64,000 nucleotides of DNA from Tritonibacter mobilis (GTDB taxonomy: Bacteria > Pseudomonadota > Alphaproteobacteria > Rhodobacterales > Rhodobacteraceae): the NCBI RefSeq assembly GCF_001681715.1, contig NZ_LNWY01000006.1, positions 1 to 64,000 on the forward strand, written 5' to 3'. Every line of letters begins with the position of its first letter. The first letter of the stretch is position 1. Made by a program: the position numbers and the translations under genes. The notes under the pieces were generated by a model. The model was not told the DNA's origin. It did not search any database and saw only the letters and a list, made by a program, of their open reading frames with translations. This document shows, piece after piece, positions 25,979-34,752 of the stretch.

Positions 25979-27712
25979 TCAGTTCTCGGCCCAGCGAGCG
26001 ACCAGCTCGTCATAGTTGACCGTCTGGCCTTGGGGCTTTTCGTTCTCCAGCTTCGGCTTGGCGCCGCCATTGGAGTACCACCATTCCGCATCCTTCTCCT
26101 CGTTGAGGCGTGGGCCACAGCCGCCGTAGACATTCGCCTGCTCGTCTGCACGCTGCATCCGACCCATGGTGATGTCCATTTCCTGCGCCAGACGATCCAT
26201 CGCTTCTTGCGGGGTGAAGGCACCGGAGTTCACGTCCCCAATTTGCTGCCACCAGATCTGGGCCAGCTTGGGGTAGTCGGGCACGTTTACGCCAGTCGGT
26301 GACCAAGCAGTCCGATCGGGCGAGCGGTAGAATTCAACCAGACCACCCAGTTTCGGGGCGCGTTCGGTGAAGCTCTCATGGCGCACAGAGCTGTCGCGGA
26401 TGAAGGTCAGACCGACGTGAGATTTCTTCACGTCCACGGTCTTGGATACGACAAACTGTGCATAGAGCCATGCAGCCTGCGCACGATCAAGCGGCGTGGA
26501 GTTGAGGAAGGTCCAAGAACCCACGTCCTGATAGCCGACCTTCTGGCCTTCTTCCCAGTAAGGGCCATGCGGGCTGGGTGCCATGCGCCACAGCGGGGTG
26601 CCGCTGTCGTCTACAGTGTTGTTGCCTTCGGATTTCGGCTTCACCATGTCGGCAGTAAAGGCGCTGTACCAGAAGATCTGCTGTGCCACATTGCCTTGTG
26701 CCAGTGCGGGCAGCGACTGGTAGAAGTCATAAGACGCCGCACCTGGAGGCGCGTATTTACGCAGCCATTCGTCCCATTTGCGGATCGCGTAGACCGCCGC
26801 CGGGCCGTTTGCAGCACCACCGCGGGTGACGCTTGCGCCCACCGGGTTACAGGTGCCTTCTTCCATCCGGATGCCCCATTCGTCGATTGGAACGCCGTTG
26901 GGTTTACCTTTGGAACCCGCACCCGCCATGGAGAGCCACGCATCGGTCATCCGCCAGCCAAGGTCCGGCGCGCGTTTGCCGTAATCCATATGGCCGTAAA
27001 TGGCGGTGCCGTCGATTTCTTTGACATCCTCAGAGAAGAACTCGGCGATGTCCTCATAGGCGGACCAGTTGACCGGAACGCCCAGCTCGTAGCCGTATTT
27101 CTCCTTAAAGGCTGCTTTCAAATCTTCGCGGTCAAACCAGTCTTTGCGGAACCAGTAGAGGTTCACGAACTGCTGGCTTGGCAGCTGGTAGAGATCGCCA
27201 TCCGGGCCGGTGGTGAACTGCGTGCCCATGAAGTCATCTAGGTCGAGACCGGGGTTGGTCACATCCTTGAAGTCACCTTCCATCATGTCGCTGAGGTTGT
27301 AGGCGAGTTGCAGGCGCGAGTGGGTGCCGATCAGGTCGGAGTCATTGACGTAGGCGTCATAGAGATTCCGCTTGGTCTGCATCTGGGTCTGAACGGCCTG
27401 TACGACCTCTCCTTCGCCCAGAATTTGGTGGTTCACCTTGATGCCGGTGATTTCCTCGAACGCCTTGGTCAGCACCTCGGATTCGTAGCTGTGCGTGGGG
27501 ATGCCCTCGGACAGAACGTTGATCTCCATGCCCTTGTAAGGCTCGGCGGCGTTGATGAACCACTGCATCTCTGCAAGTTGTTCGTCTTTGGTCAGAGCCG
27601 AGGGTTGAAACTCCTCGTCGATCCATTTCTGGGCTGCTGCCTCATCGGCATACGAACCCGTTGCCGCAATCACAGCCCCGGCTGCAACTGCGGTCAAAAG
27701 ATACTTCCGCAT
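25979..27712 (-). CDS. Periplasmic solute-binding protein of a glycerol-type ABC importer
   Basis: A secreted binding protein of 577 aa, long for a CUT1-type receptor but usual for the GlpV-like branch. A signal peptide ends near residue 22 (AAGAVIAATGSYADE). The mature part has the SBP_bac_1 fold features, including VNDSDLIGTHSRL and a tryptophan-rich middle (GVPVNWSAY, DLGWRMTDAWL). ATG 27710-27712 follows GGGAGG/GGAAAAG; a 15-codon longer frame is possible but less likely. It is the first gene of the six-gene operon (receptor, two ATPases, two permeases, DUF2160). No glpD or glpK is in the window, so glycerol as substrate rests on operon similarity only. Confidence 0.9.
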   Translation of the reverse strand: MRKYLLTAVAAGAVIAATGSYADEAAAQKWIDEEFQPSALTKDEQLAEMQWFINAAEPYKGMEINVLSEGIPTHSYESEVLTKAFEEITGIKVNHQILGEGEVVQAVQTQMQTKRNLYDAYVNDSDLIGTHSRLQLAYNLSDMMEGDFKDVTNPGLDLDDFMGTQFTTGPDGDLYQLPSQQFVNLYWFRKDWFDREDLKAAFKEKYGYELGVPVNWSAYEDIAEFFSEDVKEIDGTAIYGHMDYGKRAPDLGWRMTDAWLSMAGAGSKGKPNGVPIDEWGIRMEEGTCNPVGASVTRGGAANGPAAVYAIRKWDEWLRKYAPPGAASYDFYQSLPALAQGNVAQQIFWYSAFTADMVKPKSEGNNTVDDSGTPLWRMAPSPHGPYWEEGQKVGYQDVGSWTFLNSTPLDRAQAAWLYAQFVVSKTVDVKKSHVGLTFIRDSSVRHESFTERAPKLGGLVEFYRSPDRTAWSPTGVNVPDYPKLAQIWWQQIGDVNSGAFTPQEAMDRLAQEMDITMGRMQRADEQANVYGGCGPRLNEEKDAEWWYSNGGAKPKLENEKPQGQTVNYDELVARWAEN

Positions 27713-27985
27713 CTTTTCCTCCCTAAAGTCTGCAAGGTCGGATGTTTGCCCATCCAACTGGCCTAAAGGATTTCACCGAGCCAGCGATGATGTCAAACTA
27801 ATTATTTAGTAATCGTGTATCTATCAGAAAGTAAACAATTATGTATTGGCTACGATGCTGCTTACCTTGGGTCCAGAAACCGACCTTACGCCTAAATCTG
27901 GTGTTGACCTACCACGGCAGCGAGCGGTTTTACGCCGAACGTTTGGGGATACCGGAGGTCAGTGATTCCGGTTAAGAGATGCCTC
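27713..27985. promoter_or_regulatory. Promoter region of the ABC operon, divergent to the RNA methyltransferase gene
   Basis: The stretch 27790-27850 is strikingly AT-rich for this genome (for example AACTAATTATTTAGTAA) and is the obvious place for the operon promoter and a carbon-source regulator site. A 45-codon frame at 27841-27978 has no recognised similarity. Confidence 0.5.
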
Positions 27986-29107
27986 ATGACAGCAGATAGC
28001 ACCTTTGAGATCTTTCTCGTGGCCCCACCGGGGCTGGAACACATCCTTTGCGATGAGGCCCGTCGTGTGGGTTTTGCCGCTGCGCGACAGGTCGCGGGCG
28101 GTGTCAGCTTTGATGGCACATGGGAGGATGTGCGGCGTGCGAACCTCTATCTTCGTGGCGCCACTCGTGTGTTGGCGCGGATTGGCTCGTTTAGGGCATT
28201 TCACCTTGCGCAGCTTGATAAGCGCGCGCGCAAATTCCCATGGGGTGAGGTGTTGCGCAAAGACGTGCCGGTGAAAGTCGAGGTTGTCACCAACAAGAAA
28301 TCCAAGATTTATCATGCCGGTGCGGCGACGCAGCGGATCGAGACTGCAATTTCCGAGGAACTCGGCGCGCCGATTGCTGCGGATGCGCCAGTGACGCTCA
28401 AGGTGCGGATCGACGACAATACTTGTATCTTCAGCGTCGATACCTCAGGCGAAGGGCTGCATAAACGCGGTCACAAAGTTGCAGTCGGCAAAGCGCCGAT
28501 GCGCGAAACGCTGGCGGCGCTGCTGCTGCGTGCCTGTGACTATGACGGGCAAGAGCCTGTCGTAGACCCGATGTGCGGCTCCGGTACCTTTGTGATTGAG
28601 GCGGCAGAGATCGCCGCAGGGCTTGCCGCAGGGCGCAGTCGAGAGTTCGCGTTTGAACGGCTCGCCAATCATGACGCCCTAGCCTGGAACGACGAACGGC
28701 AGGCGCTGCCAACTGCGAAATCCCCGGATCTGCAGTTCTTCGGCTCAGATCGCAACACCGGGGCAGTAGAAATGGCCGGTCAGAATGCCGCGCGGGCTGG
28801 GGTTGGGGACTTGTGCCGCTTTACCCATGCGGCTGTCAGCGACCTGCAACGCCCAGACGGACTTCCGGGCCTTGTGATGGTCAACCCACCGTATGGGGCG
28901 CGGATCGGCAATAAGAAGCAGCTATTTGCGGTCTACGGTGCTTTGGGCGAGGTGCTGAAATCCCGCTTTTCGGGTTGGCGCGTCGGTATCGTCACCAGCG
29001 ATACGGCGCTGGCGCGGGCAACGGGGCTGCCGTTCCTGCCGCTTGGCGCGCCAATCGCGCATGGTGGCCTAAAGGTTCGCTTGTTCCGCACTGCTCCCCT
29101 GGCCTGA
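27986..29107 (+). CDS. THUMP-domain class I SAM-dependent RNA methyltransferase (RlmL/Trm11-like)
   Basis: An RNA base methyltransferase, 373 aa. The N-terminal THUMP/ferredoxin-like RNA-binding region covers about residues 1-165. The catalytic Rossmann domain begins with VDPMCGSGTFVIEAA (SAM loop) and contains the NPPYG motif typical of N-methylation of bases. It resembles the N-terminal half of E. coli RlmL, which makes m2G2445 in 23S rRNA; it lacks the RlmK half. I start at ATG 27986 (MTADST); the eight extra upstream codons look dispensable. Confidence 0.92.
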   Translation: MTADSTFEIFLVAPPGLEHILCDEARRVGFAAARQVAGGVSFDGTWEDVRRANLYLRGATRVLARIGSFRAFHLAQLDKRARKFPWGEVLRKDVPVKVEVVTNKKSKIYHAGAATQRIETAISEELGAPIAADAPVTLKVRIDDNTCIFSVDTSGEGLHKRGHKVAVGKAPMRETLAALLLRACDYDGQEPVVDPMCGSGTFVIEAAEIAAGLAAGRSREFAFERLANHDALAWNDERQALPTAKSPDLQFFGSDRNTGAVEMAGQNAARAGVGDLCRFTHAAVSDLQRPDGLPGLVMVNPPYGARIGNKKQLFAVYGALGEVLKSRFSGWRVGIVTSDTALARATGLPFLPLGAPIAHGGLKVRLFRTAPLA

Positions 29108-29231
29108 GGCCCAATGTGCAAATCTCTGGCGCATAGTTCGTTGCGTCAGCCTTTTGATCACCGGTTGCCAAAGCCTGCGCAACCGCCTCAAACTCGCATC
29201 AATACATCGTCGTAATTCGAGGTGAGATGCT

Positions 29232-30032
29232 ATGCAGCAGGCCAATGACTTTCAGGAGGAGAGCCGGATTCTCGCGCGCTGTCTTGAAGCGGCTCCTGAC
29301 ACGATCTTTGCTGCGACCACACAGTTCAAGGATTGGACCGTCGAGGATATTCTGGGGCATTTGCATTTCTTTAATGCCGCTGCTGAGGCCGCGCTGGCTG
29401 GTCCAAAAGCATTCGATCGTATGATGGCACCAGCGATGGCCGAACTTGCCGCTGGTGGCAGTATCTTGGCGTTGCAGTTTCCGTGGCTTGCCGGGCTTTC
29501 TGGGAGAGAACTGTTTGTTGCGTGGCGCGATGGTGCGACACGTCTTGCAGACGCCTACAGCACCGCAGATCCCAAAAAGCGTGTGAAATGGGTCGGACCT
29601 GAGATGAGTGCGCTGAGCGCAATCACCGCCCGGCAAATGGAAACATGGGCGCATGGGCAGGCGATTTTCGACCTCTTGGGCCAGGAACGCCCCGAAAGCG
29701 ACCGTATCCGCAACATCGTGCATCTCGGTGTTGCGACGTATGGCTGGAGCTTTCGCGTATGGGGGCAGACGGTGCCAGAGCCTGCCCCCTATGTGGAGCT
29801 GATCGCCCCATCTGGCGAAGTCTGGATGTGGAACACGCCGCAAGACAACAATAAGGTCACTGGAACTGCGGTAGAGTTTGCACAGATCGTCACTCAGACA
29901 CGCAATTGGAAAGACACAAGTGTTGCCGCATCTTCTGAGGTGGCGCAGCGCTGGATGCAGCAGGCGCAGTGTTTTGCGGGGCCTCCCAACAAGCCGCCGG
30001 AGCCGGGAACGCGCTTTCGCCGTCCACTTTGA
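29232..30032 (+). CDS. TIGR03084-type DinB-like metal-binding protein
   Basis: A four-helix-bundle protein of 266 aa related to the DinB/mycothiol-dependent maleylpyruvate isomerase superfamily. The putative metal histidines are in ILGHLHFFN (about 41-49) and ETWAHGQAIFD (about 136-146), spaced as in the family. The C-terminal half (about 165-255) resembles the sterol-carrier-like tail found in these proteins. Function is unknown; relatives bind a divalent metal and use a low-molecular thiol. AGGAGG at 29255-29260 lies inside the frame, so a shorter start is possible, but no ATG follows it closely. Confidence 0.82.
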   Translation: MQQANDFQEESRILARCLEAAPDTIFAATTQFKDWTVEDILGHLHFFNAAAEAALAGPKAFDRMMAPAMAELAAGGSILALQFPWLAGLSGRELFVAWRDGATRLADAYSTADPKKRVKWVGPEMSALSAITARQMETWAHGQAIFDLLGQERPESDRIRNIVHLGVATYGWSFRVWGQTVPEPAPYVELIAPSGEVWMWNTPQDNNKVTGTAVEFAQIVTQTRNWKDTSVAASSEVAQRWMQQAQCFAGPPNKPPEPGTRFRRPL

Positions 30033-30060
30033 GTGGCGCTATTTGGGGGCCTGCGCGGCG

Positions 30061-30867
30061 TCAGGTTTTAGTCTTATAGTAGGCGTAGGCGCTGGCCAGT
30101 CCTTTGATCGTCATCTGCGCTTCGTCGACCTCGGTAAATGGGACATACTGGCTGGAGAGCGCTGCCTTATAGGGTGCGGCCAGCGCCGAAGGGGCGATCA
30201 GGGCAAGGTTCTGCCCCAGCCAATAGGCGCGGGCTGCCGCCAGTTCAGCCCCCAGTGCAGCCCCCCATGTTTGCGACAGTACCGCCGCATCGTTCAGCTC
30301 GCCCGCAGCCCAAAGCGATCGGCTCTCCGCAAGGCGCAATCCCAGGGTTTCGGGTTTGGAAATCACATCCTGCAGTGGGGAGATCAGAGCGTCCGAGTCG
30401 ATTGATGCCGAAACAGCAATAGGTGATAGCGCTTCGACCAAGGGGGCTGTGGTAAAGGAGAGCACACTTACCACTTCATTTGCGCTTATCAGGGCCCAAA
30501 CCGTTGTTGCAAACCCCGGCAAACACAGCACACCATCCCAGTCCTTGTTGACCTGCAAGAACCCCCGGATTTTTGACACCGCGGCACATAGCCGGGTGTG
30601 TGGCTGAGCCTGCGTTAGGGCCCCAAGGCGCAAGGTATCGCCGTCCGCGTGAAGGTTCAGGTCTGCGGGTGCGGCAGGTAGCGGCAAGGCCGGGGTGGCT
30701 GCGTGCGCATGTGTCACCAACGGGTGTCCCAATGCGACCTTGCGGGCTTCATCAAATCCGGCAACGACTTCTGCAGGGCCGTCGGGCGTGGTTCTTACCA
30801 TTCGCCAGATGCGGGCGGGGCGGTGGCTGTCATCGACGGCGAACCAAGTATCGGAAGGCTGTGACAT
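30061..30867 (-). CDS. Degenerate 2-dehydro-3-deoxygalactonokinase (DgoK)-like protein, probable pseudoenzyme
   Basis: The 268-aa product aligns by eye with DgoK over its length, best in the C-terminal part (residues 203-264, ALGAELAAARAYW ... LALIAPSALAAPYKAAL). The active motifs of the kinase are lost. The N-terminal VDWGTTN-type phosphate loop is VDDSHRPARIW (11-21), the RGEETQ motif is RGFLQV (101-106), and the PGTHSKW motif is PGFATTVW (117-124). The frame is intact and has no stop or shift, so it looks like a maintained non-catalytic protein rather than decay. It is a single gene, convergent with the DinB-like gene; no DgoA or galactonate gene is nearby. Identification is by memory of DgoK and should be confirmed by alignment. 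Confidence 0.7.
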   Translation of the reverse strand: MSQPSDTWFAVDDSHRPARIWRMVRTTPDGPAEVVAGFDEARKVALGHPLVTHAHAATPALPLPAAPADLNLHADGDTLRLGALTQAQPHTRLCAAVSKIRGFLQVNKDWDGVLCLPGFATTVWALISANEVVSVLSFTTAPLVEALSPIAVSASIDSDALISPLQDVISKPETLGLRLAESRSLWAAGELNDAAVLSQTWGAALGAELAAARAYWLGQNLALIAPSALAAPYKAALSSQYVPFTEVDEAQMTIKGLASAYAYYKTKT

Positions 30868-31327
30868 ATTGTGGCCCCATTCAGTGTTTGGATCGTTTGT
30901 GCCACTGATGCCTTGAATTTAAGCAAAACTCAATCACCCGGCTGCGCTCCCACTCTGGATAGGGGCGCTATACTTTTGGTTTGGCGAATTAAGCGGATGC
31001 TATGATGAGAATTTTATACATCTCTACAATACTGGACAAGGTCAGGGTGCGTAGAGAAGTCGCGTTCTAGGCAGGGTTGTGTTGCGGAATTTGCTGGTTG
31101 AAACGTTGCCTTCCGGGCAACAGTCAGGATCTTTTGTGTCGCATCCTGTCGGCTGACTATGTAAAATTTTGAAATCTGTTAACGCATGCAGACATTTGAA
31201 GTATGCGTATCTGCGAGGTCTTCGGAATGCTCAGCGACGGGATGGTGGCGACAGGATATAATATGTTTTCGAACCCTTCTACCCACGCGTGTTCCAATAG
31301 ATCTGCGCAGCGTGCGGGAGGCGTGTT
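30868..31327. other. Intergenic gap before the AraC regulator; one hairpin, no gene
   Basis: No convincing gene in 460 bases. A perfect six-base stem (GTTGCC 31105-31110 with GGCAAC 31116-31121, loop TTCCG) is the only compact structure. The region is AT-richer than its flanks near 30985-31030 and 31155-31185, consistent with promoters for the regulator. Confidence 0.5.
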
Positions 31328-32356
31328 GTGAAGGATGTTTTTGCCCCGAACGGTGGGGTATTTGTCAATCGGTTGGTAGAGTATGTGTCTGGTAAGGGCC
31401 ATGATTTTTCAAGTCTGATCAACAATAAAATTACCATCCCTGGCCAACTCAGTGACAGCAATCAGGTGCTTCCTGTATACGAGCACTCTTTGGTGTTTGG
31501 ACTGGCAGAACGGGTCTGTAATGATGCGTCGATCGGCTACTCTCTGGCGCATCAATGTACATTGCGCGACGCAGGTCTTGTTGGATATGCGATAAGCGCC
31601 TCCGAGACGTTGGGAGAAGCGCTTCAAACGTTAACCCGACTTAGCAGCATCTTTGATGTCGTATCTACATCGGTCGAAAACGGGCAGGTGGATCTGCGTT
31701 GGGATTATGGGTCACAAGGTAAGCTGGATCTGCGACACTGGAGCGAGTTTATTGCGGCACTGCTGGTGCGCAGTCTTAAAACGCTCAGCACAGGAACAGC
31801 TACTCCGGTCGCCGTCGAATTCACCCACGCGCCGCAGGCGGCCTCTGAACCCGCAGTTTTGGCGTTTGGGCTAAGGCCGGGATACCGTGGCCGGGTGAAC
31901 CGTCTGACATTTCGAGAGCAAGATCTGGCGCAACCTCTACGCAGCGCCGATGCGGGGCTGTTACGTCTCTTGCTTGAACATGCCGAATTGCTGCGCCGCC
32001 GCCCGGATCGAAATAGCAATGATCTGTCGATTACGGTCGAACGTCTCATTATGGATGGCATGTCGGATGGAGAGGCGAGCCTCGCGCAGGTGGCTGACTT
32101 GCTCGATATGAGTCAGCGGACTCTCTCGCGTAAATTGGCGGGCGAAGGCACCAGTTTCTTTGCAATACTGGAGGGGGTAAGAAAGTCGCTTGCGCTGCGT
32201 TACCTGCACCAGAATGAGAAATCTCTGTCAGAGATTTCCTTCGCGCTGGGCTACTCCAGCCTGAGCAGCTTTAACGATGCCTTTCGCCGTTGGTATGACC
32301 AAAGCCCCGGCAGCTATCGTAGTGAAGCACTGCGTGAGAGCGTCGTGAGATCGTAG
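31328..32356 (+). CDS. AraC-family transcriptional regulator with AraC_binding_2/PF12625-type N-terminus
   Basis: A 342-aa regulator. Residues about 20-205 form the PF12625-type effector domain (as in OruR/ArgR-like AraC proteins), with GYAISASETLGEALQTL in its core. The C-terminal double HTH (about 235-335) contains LAQVADLLDMSQRTLSRKLAGEG and SLSEISFALGYSSLSSFNDAF, both helices clear. The start is GTG 31328; ribosome-site support is weak. It is the first gene before the polysaccharide locus, on the same strand as the initiating sugar transferase, and may control it. The effector is unknown. Confidence 0.88.
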   Translation: MKDVFAPNGGVFVNRLVEYVSGKGHDFSSLINNKITIPGQLSDSNQVLPVYEHSLVFGLAERVCNDASIGYSLAHQCTLRDAGLVGYAISASETLGEALQTLTRLSSIFDVVSTSVENGQVDLRWDYGSQGKLDLRHWSEFIAALLVRSLKTLSTGTATPVAVEFTHAPQAASEPAVLAFGLRPGYRGRVNRLTFREQDLAQPLRSADAGLLRLLLEHAELLRRRPDRNSNDLSITVERLIMDGMSDGEASLAQVADLLDMSQRTLSRKLAGEGTSFFAILEGVRKSLALRYLHQNEKSLSEISFALGYSSLSSFNDAFRRWYDQSPGSYRSEALRESVVRS

Positions 32357-32728
32357 GATCAACGAGGTTCGATCAAGATCCGATATTCCCATCTAAGAAT
32401 GTGATTCCCGTCCGGTCCCGGCATGCGCTGGGCTGGACCGTATACAATAGTAGTGTTAACAGCGGAATGTTTCGCAAATGAGCGGTTCAAAACCCGGATG
32501 GGTAGCGATAGTAACCATTTGGTCAGATTTACATCGATTTTTCTATAAATACGGTATTTTGAGAAGGAAGTTAGGACACGGGAGAATGTGTCCGACGTAC
32601 TGCACTGGATCGAACCGACCGTCATTAGGGGACTTTGGCCGTTTCGATTGCACGGATCTCCGGGGGATTGGAGAAGCTGTGTTGCCTCGCAAGAGGCCTG
32701 AGTGGTGCGTGGTTTTTTGGGGGTAACA
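32357..32728. promoter_or_regulatory. Upstream region of the polysaccharide initiation genes
   Basis: No convincing gene in 372 bases. The AT-rich stretch 32515-32575 is the best promoter candidate for the sugar-transferase/CpsD/Wzz operon. I see no clear operator repeat. Confidence 0.45.
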
Positions 32729-33442
32729 ATGAAAATACTCAATCACGGGGCGATGACTGGTTCTGCAGTTCGCGACTTCCCAGAGTTGACGCTGGCTGCT
32801 GCGTTTCGCGAGGCTGGGACCGACTACGGGCATGGCAGTTATGCGGCCTATGGAAAGCGGATGCTGGATATTGTCCTGGTGCTGTTTGCGCTGCCTATTG
32901 CACTGCCGTTGATGCTGCTTTGTGTTCTGGCTCTGTGGTTTGAGAGCGGATCACCTTTTTATCGCCAAAAGCGATTGGGCAAGGATGGGCGCGTGTTTCA
33001 GATGTTGAAACTGCGCACGATGGTCCCCAACGCCGATGAGCTATTGGAGTGGCATCTCGCTCAAGACCCGAAGCTGCGTCAGGAGTGGGAGCGGGATCAG
33101 AAACTCAAGGATGACCCAAGAATCACGCGCTTTGGCCGGATGATGCGGACCACATCACTTGATGAGTTGCCTCAGCTTTGGAATGTGCTGATCGGTGACA
33201 TGAGCATTGTTGGCGCACGCCCGATGATGGTGGATCAACTGTCGATTTACGGTAAGGCGGATGCATACTTCATGCTGCGCCCGGGGATCACCGGGCCGTG
33301 GCAAGTGGGGGATCGCAATGAAACCAGCTTTGCCGAGCGCGCCAAAATTGACGAGGCCTATTGCCGAAATCTCTCTTTCCGCGAGGATTTGAACATCTTG
33401 TTCAGAACTGTTGGGGTCATATTGCGCAGCACCGGATACTAA
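32729..33442 (+). CDS. Initiating sugar-phosphate transferase (ExoY/WcaJ-like bacterial sugar transferase)
   Basis: It would transfer a hexose-1-phosphate to undecaprenyl phosphate, starting repeat-unit synthesis. The 237-aa product has a single membrane segment (about 46-72), then the family core: FYRQKRLGKDGRVFQMLKLRTM, DPRITRFGRMMRTTSLDELPQ, and NVLIGDMSIVGARPM, with C-terminal RPGITGPWQV. Only the catalytic domain is present, as in ExoY, without the extra membrane half of WbaP. Start ATG 32729 follows GGGGGT; a GTG at 32702 is possible. It is followed by the CpsD-like and Wzz-like genes. Whether it uses galactose or glucose is not decidable. Confidence 0.93.
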   Translation: MKILNHGAMTGSAVRDFPELTLAAAFREAGTDYGHGSYAAYGKRMLDIVLVLFALPIALPLMLLCVLALWFESGSPFYRQKRLGKDGRVFQMLKLRTMVPNADELLEWHLAQDPKLRQEWERDQKLKDDPRITRFGRMMRTTSLDELPQLWNVLIGDMSIVGARPMMVDQLSIYGKADAYFMLRPGITGPWQVGDRNETSFAERAKIDEAYCRNLSFREDLNILFRTVGVILRSTGY

Positions 33443-33590
33443 GCGCGGGTTTAAAGACGCACGCCATTGCGTGCGGATATGTGCCGATGGATCGCAGAGT
33501 TTTGATAGGTGTGACGTGAAAGACTACGTAGATCATAATGGCGAAAACATAGCGTCCATTCTATGCTTGGAAGAAGGTGGTGAGACACTG

Positions 33591-34718
33591 ATGACGGACC
33601 ATGGGTTCAGGAAATTTCGGCGACGCCGCAAGCGTGATGAAGCGCCTGCGAAAGATGCCGTGCATCCTAACCCATCTGATAAGGCGCCAAGCTCTGATGT
33701 CGTAGACCAGCCCGAGCCTGCCAAACCTGTGCGCCCGTCACGCCCCGTACGTCCCGCGCAGTCTGCGCGCCCGCCGCAATCAGAGCGCCCGTCGCGGCCT
33801 GAGCGCGCGCCTCAAACGGCGCAGCCCCGTCACACGGGCGCAAAGCCACTGAACGGTGCACAGGTTGCAACGGAGACCGAGCAGCTACAGCCAACGCGTG
33901 GTGAAATGCGACACGTGCCCAGCGTTGAGACACCTGCGATTGAGGACATAGCCGCGCCGCGGTCGCACGACTCTGTGGCCCTGCCCGCCGCGCTCCCCGA
34001 TCCGTGGCATGTGATGAGACAGGTTGAAGTCACCGGCCTGAATGAACGCCGCAGCCGTCTGCCATTGGTCGATTTTTTCCGCAGCTCACCCACTGCGCGG
34101 GCTTTTGATTTGCTGCGCACCCGGATGCTGCATAGCCTGCGCGCCCATGGCTGGAAGCGTGTGGCGATCTGTGGTCCGACACCGGGGTGTGGGGCGAGCT
34201 TTACCGCCGCCAATCTCGCACTGAGCCTTGCTCGAGTACCGAACAGCCGTACGGTTCTGATGGATATGAACCTGCGCAACCCCGGCATCGCCCGCGCATT
34301 GGGGCTGGAACGCTCTGCGCTTTATAACGGCGATATGCTTGGATTCTTACGGGGCGAAACCCGTCTGGAAGAGCATTTGGTGGCGGCTTCCGACCGGCTG
34401 GCATTGGGGCTGAGTTCCTCGACGTTTCACAACGCGGCCGAAGTTCTGCACGAAACCCGCTGTGCCGCGATCATCGACGATGTGGTTGCGCGCACCCGCG
34501 CAGATGTTGCGCTTTTTGACCTGCCGCCGGTGTTGCACAATGATGATGTGGCAGCTTTTTTACCACAAGTTGACGGGGTGCTGTTGGTGTCTGATGGCAG
34601 TCAAACAACCGCACGTCACTTGAAAGCCTGCGAGAAAATGCTTGCAGGACACACACAGCTTCTCGGGGTGGTGCTGAACCGCGCCCGCAGTGAGGATGAA
34701 TTCTCCGGCGGTGCCTGA
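33591..34718 (+). CDS. CpsD/CapB-like chain-length ATPase homologue lacking the Walker A lysine
   Basis: Homologue of the cytosolic BY-kinase partner of Wzz-type co-polymerases; 375 aa. The first 90 residues are basic and proline-rich, with repeated RP dipeptides and no predicted fold. The P-loop domain begins near residue 185. Its Walker A reads GPTPGCGAS (195-203), with Ala202 where kinases have Lys. Walker A' is VLMDMNLRNP (Asp225) and Walker B VALFDLPP. There is no C-terminal tyrosine cluster. It may therefore be a structural or regulatory partner rather than a tyrosine kinase. Start ATG 33591 is chosen by the GAAGGTGG upstream. Its end overlaps the region upstream of the Wzz start. Confidence 0.86.
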   Translation: MTDHGFRKFRRRRKRDEAPAKDAVHPNPSDKAPSSDVVDQPEPAKPVRPSRPVRPAQSARPPQSERPSRPERAPQTAQPRHTGAKPLNGAQVATETEQLQPTRGEMRHVPSVETPAIEDIAAPRSHDSVALPAALPDPWHVMRQVEVTGLNERRSRLPLVDFFRSSPTARAFDLLRTRMLHSLRAHGWKRVAICGPTPGCGASFTAANLALSLARVPNSRTVLMDMNLRNPGIARALGLERSALYNGDMLGFLRGETRLEEHLVAASDRLALGLSSSTFHNAAEVLHETRCAAIIDDVVARTRADVALFDLPPVLHNDDVAAFLPQVDGVLLVSDGSQTTARHLKACEKMLAGHTQLLGVVLNRARSEDEFSGGA

Positions 34719-34752
34719 ACCGGCAGCGCAGGAGAGGAAAACGGAATTCACC

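Noticed and set aside
27841-27978. 45-codon frame before the RNA methyltransferase gene
   Set aside because: Poor ribosome site and no recognised family; I considered a gene remnant but cannot support it.
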